Source of the DNA: CAZRHH01 sp964599885
Lineage (GTDB): Bacteria > Chloroflexota > Dehalococcoidia > DSTF01 > JACRBR01
Direction: 5' to 3'
DNA length: 29,453 nucleotides
NCBI GenBank assembly: GCA_964599885.1
Contig: CAZRHH010000038.1
Location: forward strand, 1-29,453
Shown: positions 1 to 6,904 of the stretch, in pieces
Numbering within the stretch: the first letter of the stretch is position 1
Layout of the letters: every line of letters starts with the position of its first letter
Notes under the pieces: model-generated
What the model was told of the DNA's origin: nothing
What the model saw: only the letters and a program-made list of their open reading frames with translations
Databases searched by the model: none
Translations under genes and position numbers: made by a program

Positions 1-268
1 CGAACGAACCCACGCCCGCCGGTTGCAACGAGAACGCCGGCGCGCCCACGAGCGCGTCACGCAGCGCGGCTTCGATCGCCGGCACGCGCGCCGCATCCGT
101 CGCGCCGAGGAACTTCAACGTAATGTGGATGCTCTCCGGCCGTACCCAGCGCAGACCGTCCTTCACGCCCGTGCGCTGGAGATCGGCGATCAGCGCGGCG
201 AGCGCATCGCGTACGTCGTCCGGCAGTTCGATCGCAACGAACAGGCGGACGGTCGTGGCGTCGGGCAT
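1..268 (-). CDS. thpR: RNA 2',3'-cyclic phosphodiesterase (2'-5' RNA ligase family), C terminus cut by window edge
   Basis: The reverse strand reads MPDATTVRLFVAIELPDDVR and continues for 89 visible residues until the sequence ends. The family opens with R-L-F-V-A-I and the first of its two catalytic HxTx motifs is seen as H-I-T-L (residues 48-51), after the typical W-V-R-P-E-S-I lead. The second HxTx motif lies beyond the left edge. Members hydrolyse 2',3'-cyclic phosphate ends of RNA in the cytoplasm; their physiological role is poorly known. ATG at 268 is chosen because it begins the conserved block five codons later; an in-frame GTG at 283 is possible. No clear Shine-Dalgarno site precedes either. 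It lies downstream of the amidohydrolase on the same strand, behind a heptamer repeat. Confidence 0.88.
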   Translation of the reverse strand, partial: MPDATTVRLFVAIELPDDVRDALAALIADLQRTGVKDGLRWVRPESIHITLKFLGATDAARVPAIEAALRDALVGAPAFSLQPAGVGSF

Positions 269-286
269 GGCGCGTGTACTCACGGT

Positions 287-314
287 AGGTTCTAGGTTGC
301 GGGTTCTGGGTTCT
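287..314. repeat. Four-unit tandem heptamer in intergenic gap
   Basis: Four consecutive 7-nt units of the form RGGTTCT (AGGTTCT, AGGTTGC, GGGTTCT, GGGTTCT) fill the gap between the amidohydrolase stop and the phosphodiesterase start. The same 7-nt periodicity with other unit sequences occurs at several other gaps in this window. Confidence 0.75.
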
Positions 315-320
315 GCATCG

Positions 321-1208
321 CTAGATGCCCAACAGCGACGCGATGTTGCCGCCGGTGATCGCGGCGAGTTCCGTGTCGCTGAGACCGGCGTCGCGCGTGC
401 GGGCGAGCGCGTGGGCGTGCGTCGTGAGTGGGAAGTCGCTGCCCCAGAGGATCCTCTTCGCGCCGACGAGGTCGATGACATGCCGGTAGATCGCCGGATC
501 GTAGAGAAGATGCCCCGCCGACGTGTCGAAGTAGACCTGTGACAGCGCGTCGCGGACTTCGGGCATCAGCGCGTAAAACGGCAGCCCGCCGCCCCAGTGC
601 GCGGCGATGATCGTGACGCCCGGCGCCGAGCGCGCGAACTCGTAGAGCTGCTCGATCGGCAGGCCCTCCTTGCCGGCGTAGGCGTGTCCGACCGGTTCGC
701 TGGTGTGGACGAGCAGCGGCAGGTCGAACGCGGCCGCCGCCCACGACAGGAGGTCCGCCTCGTCGCTGTTGCCCAGGTTGTAGCCGCTGTCCGCCGGTCG
801 CAGCTCGCCGATACCGCGCGCGCCCGCCGACGACAGCGTGCGGATCTTCGAGCGCGTGTCCCGCTTCGCCGCGCCGACGGCTTCTTCGACGTCAGGGCCG
901 CCGTGCTTGCCGGCGCCGGCCAGCGACACCGACACGAACGGGATCAGCCGCCCGGCCGAGCGCGATGCGGCATCGATCAGGTACTCGTTCGTCTCATCGA
1001 TCAGCGCTTCATCGTGCCAGGCGAAGTTGCAGACAATAGCGCGGTCGACGCCGGCTTCGTCCATCGAGGCGAGTACGTCCTCGGCGGTGGCTATCTTCGC
1101 GGACGGGTTGGTGTAGATCGTAGCGAACGCCGGCTCCGTCCGCAGCAGCGACTCGCGCCGTTCGCGCACCGACGGCGGAAACGCGTGCGCATGCGCGTCG
1201 ACGATCAC
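321..1208 (-). CDS. Amidohydrolase family 2 (ACMSD-like) metal-dependent hydrolase
   Basis: This 295-residue protein is a full-length TIM-barrel amidohydrolase of the Amidohydro_2 type. The N-terminal metal motif is D-A-H-A-H (residues 4-8). Later come a His in L-V-H-T-S-E, a His in A-A-H-W-G-G-G, and the C-terminal W-G-S-D-F-P motif whose Asp is the usual catalytic/metal residue. Family members hydrolyse or decarboxylate small cyclic or aromatic acids; the substrate here cannot be read from sequence. The start codon is GTG at 1208 and overlaps the TGA of the upstream lipoprotein gene by 4 nt (GTGA), so the two are probably translationally coupled. No signal peptide, so cytoplasmic. Confidence 0.85.
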   Translation of the reverse strand: MIVDAHAHAFPPSVRERRESLLRTEPAFATIYTNPSAKIATAEDVLASMDEAGVDRAIVCNFAWHDEALIDETNEYLIDAASRSAGRLIPFVSVSLAGAGKHGGPDVEEAVGAAKRDTRSKIRTLSSAGARGIGELRPADSGYNLGNSDEADLLSWAAAAFDLPLLVHTSEPVGHAYAGKEGLPIEQLYEFARSAPGVTIIAAHWGGGLPFYALMPEVRDALSQVYFDTSAGHLLYDPAIYRHVIDLVGAKRILWGSDFPLTTHAHALARTRDAGLSDTELAAITGGNIASLLGI

Positions 1209-1936
1209 GACGCGCTGGCCGCGGCCCTCGTGAGGAACAAGTCGACGAGGCCTTCGAGTTCGGTGCGGTCCGGCGGTTGGCCGAGCGCGACGGTGATGAC
1301 GTTGCCGGTCGTGCTGCCGCTCCGCACGTACACCACGTCGGCGACGTAGTTGACGACGAATCCGTCGGGGAGCGTCGCCTTGCCGGTGACGCGCCAGGCA
1401 AACGATTCATCGCCCTTCGCCACGAACTCGATGTCCTTCGTGACGATCGTGTCGCTTAGTTGCGTCGAGCCGTCGTCTTCATCGAGCAGCGTCTCGATCG
1501 TCTCGGTCGGCAGATCGCGCAGGAACGTGAGCGATTCCGTCGCGCCCTCTGGCGTGCGGAACAGCGTAACCGTGTTCATCATGCGCGCCGTCTTCGCATT
1601 GAAGATCAGATCGGCGGTTGGTGGGGCGGCGTACTGCACGTTGTACGACAGCACTTGTCCCCACTCTTCGAACTGCGTGCGTGCGTTGTCGGTATCGGGA
1701 CGGGCGAGCGCCGCCTGCTCGTTGGTCTGGAAGTTTGCCGTGTCCTGCGTGTAGTCGTCACCGATGTCGCTGGCCTTCAGCACGAGCGCTTCGAGCGCCG
1801 TTTCCGCGGCAGCCGCGGAAAGCGTCGGTTGCGCCGGTGGGTCGTCGTCGCCGCCGCACGCGGCGCCAAGCGCGACGAGAGGGATCAGCAGCATGGTGGC
1901 GATCGCGATGGCGAGGCGGGGCAGTTGTCGTTTCAT
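1205..1936 (-). CDS. Predicted lipoprotein of unknown function
   Basis: The 243-residue product starts with basic residues (MKRQLPR), a hydrophobic stretch to about residue 26, then Ala-Ala-Cys at 25-27 followed by Gly-Gly-Asp-Asp-Asp. This is the usual look of a lipoprotein anchored outside the membrane, although the -3 residue (Gly) is not the commonest lipobox residue. The rest is a soluble domain with alternating strands and an aromatic-rich middle; I do not recognise the family. ATG at 1936 is chosen over an upstream in-frame start at 1981 because the signal sequence begins here and because a TATACT box sits exactly 6 nt before it. Its stop overlaps the amidohydrolase start. Confidence 0.75.
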   Translation of the reverse strand: MKRQLPRLAIAIATMLLIPLVALGAACGGDDDPPAQPTLSAAAAETALEALVLKASDIGDDYTQDTANFQTNEQAALARPDTDNARTQFEEWGQVLSYNVQYAAPPTADLIFNAKTARMMNTVTLFRTPEGATESLTFLRDLPTETIETLLDEDDGSTQLSDTIVTKDIEFVAKGDESFAWRVTGKATLPDGFVVNYVADVVYVRSGSTTGNVITVALGQPPDRTELEGLVDLFLTRAAASAS

Positions 1937-1942
1937 GCGGCG

Positions 1943-1948
1943 AGTATA
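1943..1948 (-). promoter_or_regulatory. -10 box of predicted leaderless promoter for the lipoprotein gene
   Basis: On the minus strand TATACT is followed by exactly 6 nt and then ATG at 1936. A -10 this close would place the transcript start at or next to the start codon. No convincing -35 hexamer is visible 17-18 nt upstream. Confidence 0.6.
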
Positions 1949-1977
1949 CGGCAGATGCTGCGCTTGATCGCCACGCA

Positions 1978-2405
1978 TCATTGCGCTTCGGATGCGCGCT
2001 TCAGCCCCGCCGCTTCGAGCCGCAAGTTCTCGCGGGATACTCGCCCTAGCAGCCGCGCCATGACCGGAGCTAGTGCTCCCTTGTACGTGACCCGGAGGAC
2101 GACGTTTGTCCCCGCTCCGTCGGGCGTCAGTTCGTGGTCACCGACGCTGACGAACCCCGGAAGAGCGCGACTTTCCCACGTAAACGCGCGGCCCCCCCGA
2201 AGCTCGTCACGGTCCAGTTCGAACCGCCGAGCGCGCCCTTCAGCCAGAGACGCGCGCGGCTCCCCAGCGCCAGCCGCCCGTCGTCGATGCGCTCAAGCTT
2301 CTTAACCGACGCGGTCCACGCCGGCCAGCGTTCGACGTCGATCAGCACGGCCCACACGCGCTCGGACGGAGCATCAATGCGGACACGTCGTTCCATGCTG
2401 GTCAT
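1978..2405 (-). pseudogene. SRPBCC (START/polyketide cyclase-like) family protein, single-base frameshift
   Basis: From ATG 2405 (an AGGGG motif lies 5 nt upstream) the frame reads MTSMERRVRIDAPSERVWAV and matches the start of SRPBCC ligand-binding proteins, including W-P-A-W-T at the first helix/strand turn. The frame then breaks at a run of seven C on the plus strand (2192-2198). Adding one base there gives a continuous 142-residue product. Its second half reads F-T-W-E-S, D-G-A-G-T-N-V-V-L-R-V, and a last helix ending E-A-A-G-L-K-R-A-S-E, all typical of the family, with stop at 1978. Uncorrected, translation ends at 2127 with an unrelated tail. The homopolymer makes a sequencing error more likely than a true mutation. 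Function: a hydrophobic-ligand pocket, ligand unknown. Confidence 0.8.
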
Positions 2406-2420
2406 GAAAACCCCTACAGA

Positions 2421-2462
2421 CCTTTGCGGTCCTTCGCGCTCTTTGCGCCTTTGCGGTGAACC
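2421..2462 (-). repeat. Dispersed GCAAAG-rich intergenic repeat, copy 1
   Basis: Read on the minus strand this gap contains GGTTCACCGCAAAGG, then further CGCAAAGR-like words with an 8-10 nt period. A second copy with the same opening lies at 20044-20084 on the plus strand. It fills nearly the whole 58-nt gap between the UbiB-like gene and the SRPBCC gene. Confidence 0.65.
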
Positions 2463-2463
2463 T

Positions 2464-3936
2464 CTACGTTCCGGTGCGATCCGCCGAGTCCGCGAGCGCG
2501 CGCCGCAGAAAGTCGTGGTCGCCGAGCAGCGTCTCCTCCGGGATGTACATCCGGCCGTACCGTTCGAGATACACAAGCTGCTTGCTCGAAAGAAACCCCA
2601 TCCGCATCGTCGAACTCTCGAACGAACGCGACTTCACAGCGCTCTGGTACACGCGGCCGGCGACGCGCATCGCGCCGATCTTCTCCCGCAGCGATCGATG
2701 CCCCGGCCGCTCGCCCGTCGCACGCTCCACGACGTCGTCGCCGGTGAGGAACAGATCGGCCATGCTCACTTCGCTCAGCGGCAAGGTCAGCACCGGCTCG
2801 AACGACGCGCGCGTGAACCGGTAGATCTGCTCGTCCGTCAGCCCCAGCGCGTAGAAGCTCGCGCCATTCGCTTCGATCATCTCGTTGGTGATCTCCTGCC
2901 AGACGTCTTCCCCGACGGACGCGCGGCAGAGGTTGCGGAACAGCGCCTGCGTCGGACCCTCGAGCCGCGCGACGATGCCCCAGTCGACCATGCCGAGGCG
3001 GCCGTCCTTGAGCAGCAGCAGGTTGCCGGCGTGGATATCGGCATGGAAGGCACCGACGCGCAGTCCGGTCAACACCCACGCGTGCAGCAGCGAACGCACG
3101 AGCGCCTTCGGATCCACACCGGGGCGCTCGATGTGCGCCATATCGTCGATCGCCGAGCCGTCGAGGAACTCCATCGTCAGTACGCGCCGGGCAGAGTAAG
3201 CGGGATGTACGCCCGGCACGACAAGCGTCATCAGCCCGAAATCGACGAACAGCGTGCGAAAGACGTCCATCGTCTTCGCTTCGTTGCGGAGATCGAGCTC
3301 TTCGGCGATCTGATCGCGGAGGCTGACGATCAGGCCGACGAGGCTGTATCCGGCGTCGGTGCCACGCGCTGCCATGAAGCGCGCGAACCACTCCATCATG
3401 CGAATGTCCGTCGCGACCGTCTGCTCGATGCCCGGCCGCAGCACCTTCACGGCCACTTCCGTGCCATCAAGCAGCGTCGCGCGGTGGACCACAGCGATCG
3501 ATGCCGATGCGAGCGGCGTCTCGCTGAACCGCGAGAACATCGCGCTGAGCGGGCGGCCGAGCTCGGTTTCGACGGTGCGTTTCACGGCGCTGAATGGCAC
3601 GGGCCGCCCGCTATCGAGACAGGAGCGGAACTCCGCCGCGATCTCTTCGCCGACGATGCCGGGCGCCGACGCGGCGAACTGCCCGAACTTCATGTACGTC
3701 GCGCCGAGCCGCTCGAACATGCGTCGCGCCGCTTCGGGCGCGTTGCCCTTGCGCCGGATCACCGTCCGGCCAATCACCGGCGCGAAGTAGCGCGAACCGA
3801 ACATGCCGATGCGGACGAGACGCCGCGCGGTCCGGACCGGCCCGCTCGCTGGCAGCGCGATCGGCGTCAGTTCCGGCAGCACGCTGGGAGCCGCGTCGGG
3901 CGTCAGTTCTGGCGCGTCGGTGGTCGTCACATGCAT
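2464..3936 (-). CDS. ABC1/UbiB (AarF)-family atypical protein kinase-like protein
   Basis: The 490-residue protein has the order of UbiB-family motifs. These are the K-x-G-Q motif as K-F-G-Q (83-86), the Ala-rich loop as S-A-S-I-A-V-V-H (144-151), the VAVKV lysine K164, the E-E-L-D acidic motif (212-215), the catalytic-loop HADIHAGN (298-305) and D-W-G (318-320) in place of the usual D-F-G. Known members (UbiB, COQ8, ABC1K) act at membranes in quinone or isoprenoid lipid metabolism as ATPases or kinases. The usual Gln in 'S-I-A-Q-V-H' is Val149 here. The usual C-terminal membrane helices are not obvious. ATG at 3936 has AAGGG only 1 nt upstream; an in-frame GTG at 3931 would be better spaced (7 nt), so the true start may be 3931. 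Confidence 0.85.
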   Translation of the reverse strand: MHVTTTDAPELTPDAAPSVLPELTPIALPASGPVRTARRLVRIGMFGSRYFAPVIGRTVIRRKGNAPEAARRMFERLGATYMKFGQFAASAPGIVGEEIAAEFRSCLDSGRPVPFSAVKRTVETELGRPLSAMFSRFSETPLASASIAVVHRATLLDGTEVAVKVLRPGIEQTVATDIRMMEWFARFMAARGTDAGYSLVGLIVSLRDQIAEELDLRNEAKTMDVFRTLFVDFGLMTLVVPGVHPAYSARRVLTMEFLDGSAIDDMAHIERPGVDPKALVRSLLHAWVLTGLRVGAFHADIHAGNLLLLKDGRLGMVDWGIVARLEGPTQALFRNLCRASVGEDVWQEITNEMIEANGASFYALGLTDEQIYRFTRASFEPVLTLPLSEVSMADLFLTGDDVVERATGERPGHRSLREKIGAMRVAGRVYQSAVKSRSFESSTMRMGFLSSKQLVYLERYGRMYIPEETLLGDHDFLRRALADSADRTGT

Positions 3937-4038
3937 GCCCTTGTGCCGCCGGATGGGCTCGGTGGGCGACGCTCTGATCGTAGCTCACCCACCGGTATGC
4001 ACCACTCCAATGCGCGCCCAATAGCAACGCGTTCGCGG

Positions 4039-4044
4039 TACGAT
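4039..4044 (+). promoter_or_regulatory. -10 box of predicted leaderless promoter for the TPR gene
   Basis: TACGAT is followed by exactly 6 nt and then ATG at 4051, with no Shine-Dalgarno motif between. The -35 region is weak. It lies in the divergent gap shared with the UbiB-like gene. Confidence 0.55.
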
Positions 4045-4050
4045 GACCTT

Positions 4051-5493
4051 ATGAGCGACACACTGCAGCTGACCGCGCGCGAACATCGCGCTGCCGGAGA
4101 GCGCGCCGAAGAGGCGACGCTCTGGCACGAAGCCGTCCCCGCATACGAGACGGCGCTCTCGCTCGTCGCTAACGGCGACGCGCCGGAGGAAGACGAAGGC
4201 GTGCTGCTGACGGCGCTTGGGCGCTGCTATTGGAATCTCTCCGAAGCGCGCACTGCCTGGCGGACGTTGCGTCGCGCGATCACGCTCTGCAGCACGCGCG
4301 GCGACGCCACCGGTATGGCGCGCGCGACCGTCGAGGTGCTGCGCATCTGGGGGCCACCAGAACGCCACAAAGCGATGGCCGAGGAGGCGCTCGAAGCGCT
4401 CGGCCCGGACGGCGATCCGTATCTGCGCGCGCAACTGCTGATGCGGCTCCGCTGGTTTGAGGACGACTTCATGGCGAAGTTCAACGAGAGCATGGCGATC
4501 GCTGAGGAGCACGGCTTCGAAGACCTGCTGGCGAACCGCATCATCGACGACGGTTGGCGCAGGTACGACGAAGGCGACACCGACGGCGGGATCGCGCTCC
4601 ATCGCAAGGGCCACGAGACGCTGGCCCGGATGAAGCAGTACGAACAAGCCGCCAGCGCATTGCGCGGCGCCGGTTTCGCAACGCTCGTCGCCGGCCGCCT
4701 CGATGAGGGCCTGGCCTTCGCGCACGAGACGATCGCCTATGCACGCAGCGTGCACATGAAATTCACTGAGTCGCTCGGCGTCACGGACGCGGCTGGTGTG
4801 CTGTTCGCGCGCTGCGAATTCGACGCCTGCCTGGCGCTGCTCGACGAGTTGCCGAACAACGTCGACTTTCGCGCCGATCTGTACCGGATGTGGATCGTCG
4901 AACTCCGCGGTGACACGGCCGAGGCTCGTCGCCAGATGGTCGATCCGGAACGCGCGGGCAAGGCGCCGACCGGCATGTCGCAGACGCACGCGGCCGCCGC
5001 CGGCGTGCTGTATCACGCCGGCAACGAGGATTCCGCGCGTCAAGAGATGCAAGCGTGGTTCGAAATCTCGCGCGATGACGACGATCTCGCAGACGAGGCG
5101 CCGGCGCTGTGGGACTGCATCATCGCGCTCGGCAATGACGAGCTATGGCAGGCGCTGCACAAGGCGTTTCAGCAGAATCGCCAGGGAAGGCCCACGAACG
5201 CCAAGTACGCGACGCTGCAAGGCCGTGCGATGGCGCCGGCGCGCGGCGCCGTCGCGTTGCGCCTGGGCCACATCGACGACGCCGATCGCGTGTATCGCGA
5301 GGGCACCGAGTGGTGCGAGCGCGAGCGTCTCTGGATCGATGCGGGTTTGTGTCACGTCGGACTGGCCGATGTCGCGACGGCGCGCGGCCACGCCAGGGCT
5401 GCGCAAGCGCACATCGCTCACGCCGCCGCGCTCTTCGAGCAGCACGGTGCGAAGTTGTGGCTCGATCGGCTGGTGGCGCCGCGGCTTGTGTAG
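4051..5493 (+). CDS. Tetratricopeptide (TPR) repeat protein
   Basis: The 480-residue product is almost entirely helical. Repeated helix pairs carry TPR-like patterns, for example L-T-A-L-G-R-C-Y-W near residues 54-62, A-L-R-G-A-G-F-A-T-L-V-A-G-R-L-D-E-G near 205-222, and a last repeat G-L-C-H-V-G-L-A-D-V-A-T-A-R-G-H-A-R-A. There is no signal peptide, membrane helix or catalytic motif, so it is probably a cytoplasmic scaffold. The layout resembles the TPR sensor halves of LuxR/SARP regulators or class III cyclases, but neither a DNA-binding nor a cyclase domain is present. The open frame runs far upstream, antisense to the UbiB-like gene. ATG at 4051 is chosen because protein-like sequence and the leaderless -10 box both point to it. 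Confidence 0.75.
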   Translation: MSDTLQLTAREHRAAGERAEEATLWHEAVPAYETALSLVANGDAPEEDEGVLLTALGRCYWNLSEARTAWRTLRRAITLCSTRGDATGMARATVEVLRIWGPPERHKAMAEEALEALGPDGDPYLRAQLLMRLRWFEDDFMAKFNESMAIAEEHGFEDLLANRIIDDGWRRYDEGDTDGGIALHRKGHETLARMKQYEQAASALRGAGFATLVAGRLDEGLAFAHETIAYARSVHMKFTESLGVTDAAGVLFARCEFDACLALLDELPNNVDFRADLYRMWIVELRGDTAEARRQMVDPERAGKAPTGMSQTHAAAAGVLYHAGNEDSARQEMQAWFEISRDDDDLADEAPALWDCIIALGNDELWQALHKAFQQNRQGRPTNAKYATLQGRAMAPARGAVALRLGHIDDADRVYREGTEWCERERLWIDAGLCHVGLADVATARGHARAAQAHIAHAAALFEQHGAKLWLDRLVAPRLV

Positions 5494-5590
5494 GTGTATC
5501 CACGGGATGAAATAGATGTGAAGCGTGTCGAACGCGTGCGAATCGCGCGTCGGCACGGTGTCGAGGCGTTTGGTGGCGGTCGGACGTCTG

Positions 5591-5614
5591 GGCGGAGCTG
5601 AAGCTCCGCAGCCA
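5591..5614. repeat. REP-like 18-bp palindrome, copy 1
   Basis: GCGGAGCT, a 2-nt centre GA and AGCTCCGC form a perfect inverted repeat, followed by a GCCAC-CTT-like tail. An identical palindrome occurs at 21910-21928, and one with different but still complementary arms at 20126-20143. The rest of the gap from 5494 to 5650 shows no gene. Confidence 0.7.
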
Positions 5615-5658
5615 CCTTCCGAATTGCCGCTGCCAGGAGATGGGTACACCATCGAGGT

Positions 5659-5687
5659 TTGCCGCTTCCGGCTACGGCCGCTACACT
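5659..5687 (+). promoter_or_regulatory. Sigma70-type promoter of the rplJ-rplL operon
   Basis: A -35 TTGCCG (5659-5664), a 17-nt spacer and a -10 TACACT (5682-5687) predict transcription starting near 5694, just before the L10 leader structure. Confidence 0.65.
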
Positions 5688-5693
5688 CCCACT

Positions 5694-5745
5694 GCTAAAG
5701 ACAGCAGGCGCTCCTTCGGGAGCTTAATCAAAGCCTGCCGAGGCA
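5694..5745 (+). promoter_or_regulatory. Ribosomal protein L10 leader (L10-binding mRNA element)
   Basis: The RNA can fold as GCAGGC (5704-5709) pairing with GCCTGC (5733-5738). This encloses a GCTCC-TTCG-GGAGC hairpin (5710-5723) and an unpaired TTAATCAAA, with CGAGG following the closing strand. This order, with AGACAGCAGG at the start and GCCTGCCGAGG at the end, matches the known bacterial L10 leader that binds the L10-L7/L12 complex to repress the operon. It lies 110 nt before the rplJ start with an attenuator hairpin in between. Confidence 0.85.
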
Positions 5746-5797
5746 CAAATACGTGAAACTGAGCCTTAAGCGCCCTAGCGGGCGTGCTCGCGCGTGT

Positions 5798-5826
5798 GCC
5801 CTGTCTTTGGACAGGGCCTTTTCATT
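5798..5826 (+). terminator. Intrinsic terminator acting as attenuator in the rplJ leader
   Basis: GCCCTGTC (5798-5805) pairs perfectly with GACAGGGC (5810-5817) around a 4-nt loop and is followed by CTTTTCATTT. Lying between the L10 leader and the rplJ start, it fits premature termination controlled by L10 binding. Confidence 0.8.
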
Positions 5827-5854
5827 TGCGGCCTTTTTGATTGGAGGGGCGAAC

Positions 5855-6385
5855 TTGCCAACAGCAGCGAAGGAAGCGACGGTCGCTGAACTCAAGGATC
5901 TGGTCGAGCGTTCCAGCATCGTCATCGGCGCCGAGTACCGCGGCCTGACCGTACGCGACGTGACGAACTTGCGGCGCGCGCTGCGGCCGGCAGGCGTCGA
6001 GGTCCGCGTCGTCAAGAACCGGCTGTTCCAGATCGCCGCCACGCAGGCCGGCATGGAAATCGCGGGCGAGATCGTCGAAGGGCCGACGATGGTGGTCTTC
6101 GGGTACGGCGAGATCGTCGCGCCAGCGAAGGCGATCGCCGACTACGCGCGGACGGCGCGCAACGCGTTCGCCCCGCGCAAGGTGTACATGGACGGCTCGA
6201 TCGTCGCCGGCAGCATCATCGCCGAACTGGCGACGCTGCCCAGCCGCGACGAACTGATCGGCAAGCTGGTCAGCGCCTTCGTCTCGCCGGTGCAGACATT
6301 CGCAAACCTGATCAACGACAGCATGACGGGCTTCGCGCGCCTCATCGATGCGCGCGCGGCTCAACTCGAACTGGAAGCGGCGTAA
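5855..6385 (+). CDS. rplJ: 50S ribosomal protein L10
   Basis: The 176-residue protein anchors the L7/L12 stalk to 23S rRNA. After the start the typical L10 helix appears (A-A-K-E-A-T-V-A-E-L-K-D-L). It is followed by Y-R-G-L-T-V-R-D-V-T-N-L-R-R-A-L-R and V-K-N-R-L, which are family signatures, and by an Ala/Glu-rich C-terminal helix that binds L7/L12 dimers. The start is TTG at 5855, preceded by GGAGGGG 6 nt away; the frame is open further up but that region is the untranslated leader and attenuator. rplL follows after 33 nt. The family members rplK and rplA, often upstream, and rpoB, often downstream, are not adjacent. Expression is expected to be controlled by its own product through the leader. 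Confidence 0.96.
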   Translation: MPTAAKEATVAELKDLVERSSIVIGAEYRGLTVRDVTNLRRALRPAGVEVRVVKNRLFQIAATQAGMEIAGEIVEGPTMVVFGYGEIVAPAKAIADYARTARNAFAPRKVYMDGSIVAGSIIAELATLPSRDELIGKLVSAFVSPVQTFANLINDSMTGFARLIDARAAQLELEAA

Positions 6386-6418
6386 TCAAGTAATCAGCCC
6401 GAGGGCCAAGGAGGAAAC

Positions 6419-6808
6419 ATGCCGAAGGTAGCAGAAGCGTTCGACATCATCAAGGAAATGACGATCATCGAGCTCCGCGATCTCAACAAGAAGATCGAGG
6501 ATGAGTTCGGCATCACCGCGGCGGCGCCGGCGATGATGATGGCGCCATCGCCCGGTGGTGGCGGCGGCGCGGCCGCGGCAGTCGCCGAAGAGGAGCAGAC
6601 GGAGTTCACCGTTATCCTCAAGGAGGCCGGCGCGAACAAGATCAACGTCATCAAGGCTGTGCGTGAAGTAACGACGCTGGGCCTGAAAGAAGCGAAGGAC
6701 CTCGTCGAGAGCGCGCCCGTGAACGTGAAGGAAGGCATCGCCAAGGCGGAAGCCGAAGCCGTAAAGGCGAAGCTGACGGAAGCCGGCGCGACGGTCGACC
6801 TGGCGTAG
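6419..6808 (+). CDS. rplL: 50S ribosomal protein L7/L12
   Basis: The 129-residue protein forms the mobile stalk that recruits translation GTPases. The N-terminal dimerisation helix (about 1-33), an Ala/Gly/Pro/Met-rich hinge (about 36-58) and a C-terminal domain (about 60-129) are all present. The latter carries the conserved E-F-T-V-I-L, K-I-N-V-I-K-A-V-R, and G-L-K-E-A-K-D-L-V-E segments. A perfect AAGGAGG Shine-Dalgarno site lies 4 nt before ATG 6419. It is the second gene of the rplJ operon and is normally made in excess over L10. Confidence 0.97.
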   Translation: MPKVAEAFDIIKEMTIIELRDLNKKIEDEFGITAAAPAMMMAPSPGGGGGAAAAVAEEEQTEFTVILKEAGANKINVIKAVREVTTLGLKEAKDLVESAPVNVKEGIAKAEAEAVKAKLTEAGATVDLA

Positions 6809-6841
6809 AAACCAACATTAACGTCGGAAGGCAACAACCGC

Positions 6842-6881
6842 CCCGCGGCGTGCATGGCGGTGCGATATGCACGTCGCGCGG
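6842..6881 (+). terminator. Hairpin after rplL, possible terminator
   Basis: CGTGCAT (6849-6855) pairs with ATGCACG (6867-6873), and GC-rich flanks extend the stem imperfectly. There is no T tract after it, so termination is uncertain; it may instead be a processing or stability hairpin. Confidence 0.35.
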
Positions 6882-6892
6882 CGATTGGCTGA

Positions 6893-6898
6893 TATAGT
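6893..6898 (+). promoter_or_regulatory. -10 box of predicted leaderless promoter for the LysM gene
   Basis: TATAGT is followed by exactly 6 nt and then GTG at 6905. No Shine-Dalgarno motif is present and the -35 region is weak. Confidence 0.6.
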
Positions 6899-6904
6899 AC
6901 GCCC

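Noticed and set aside
2134..4050. A very long plus-strand open frame extending the TPR gene upstream by over 600 codons
   Set aside because: It is antisense to the UbiB-like and SRPBCC genes; the translation is Arg/His-rich without domains, and both the leaderless -10 box and protein character place the start at 4051.
5143..5652. A minus-strand open frame overlapping the TPR gene end
   Set aside because: It runs through the palindromic repeat and antisense to a good TPR gene, with no motif or ribosome site.
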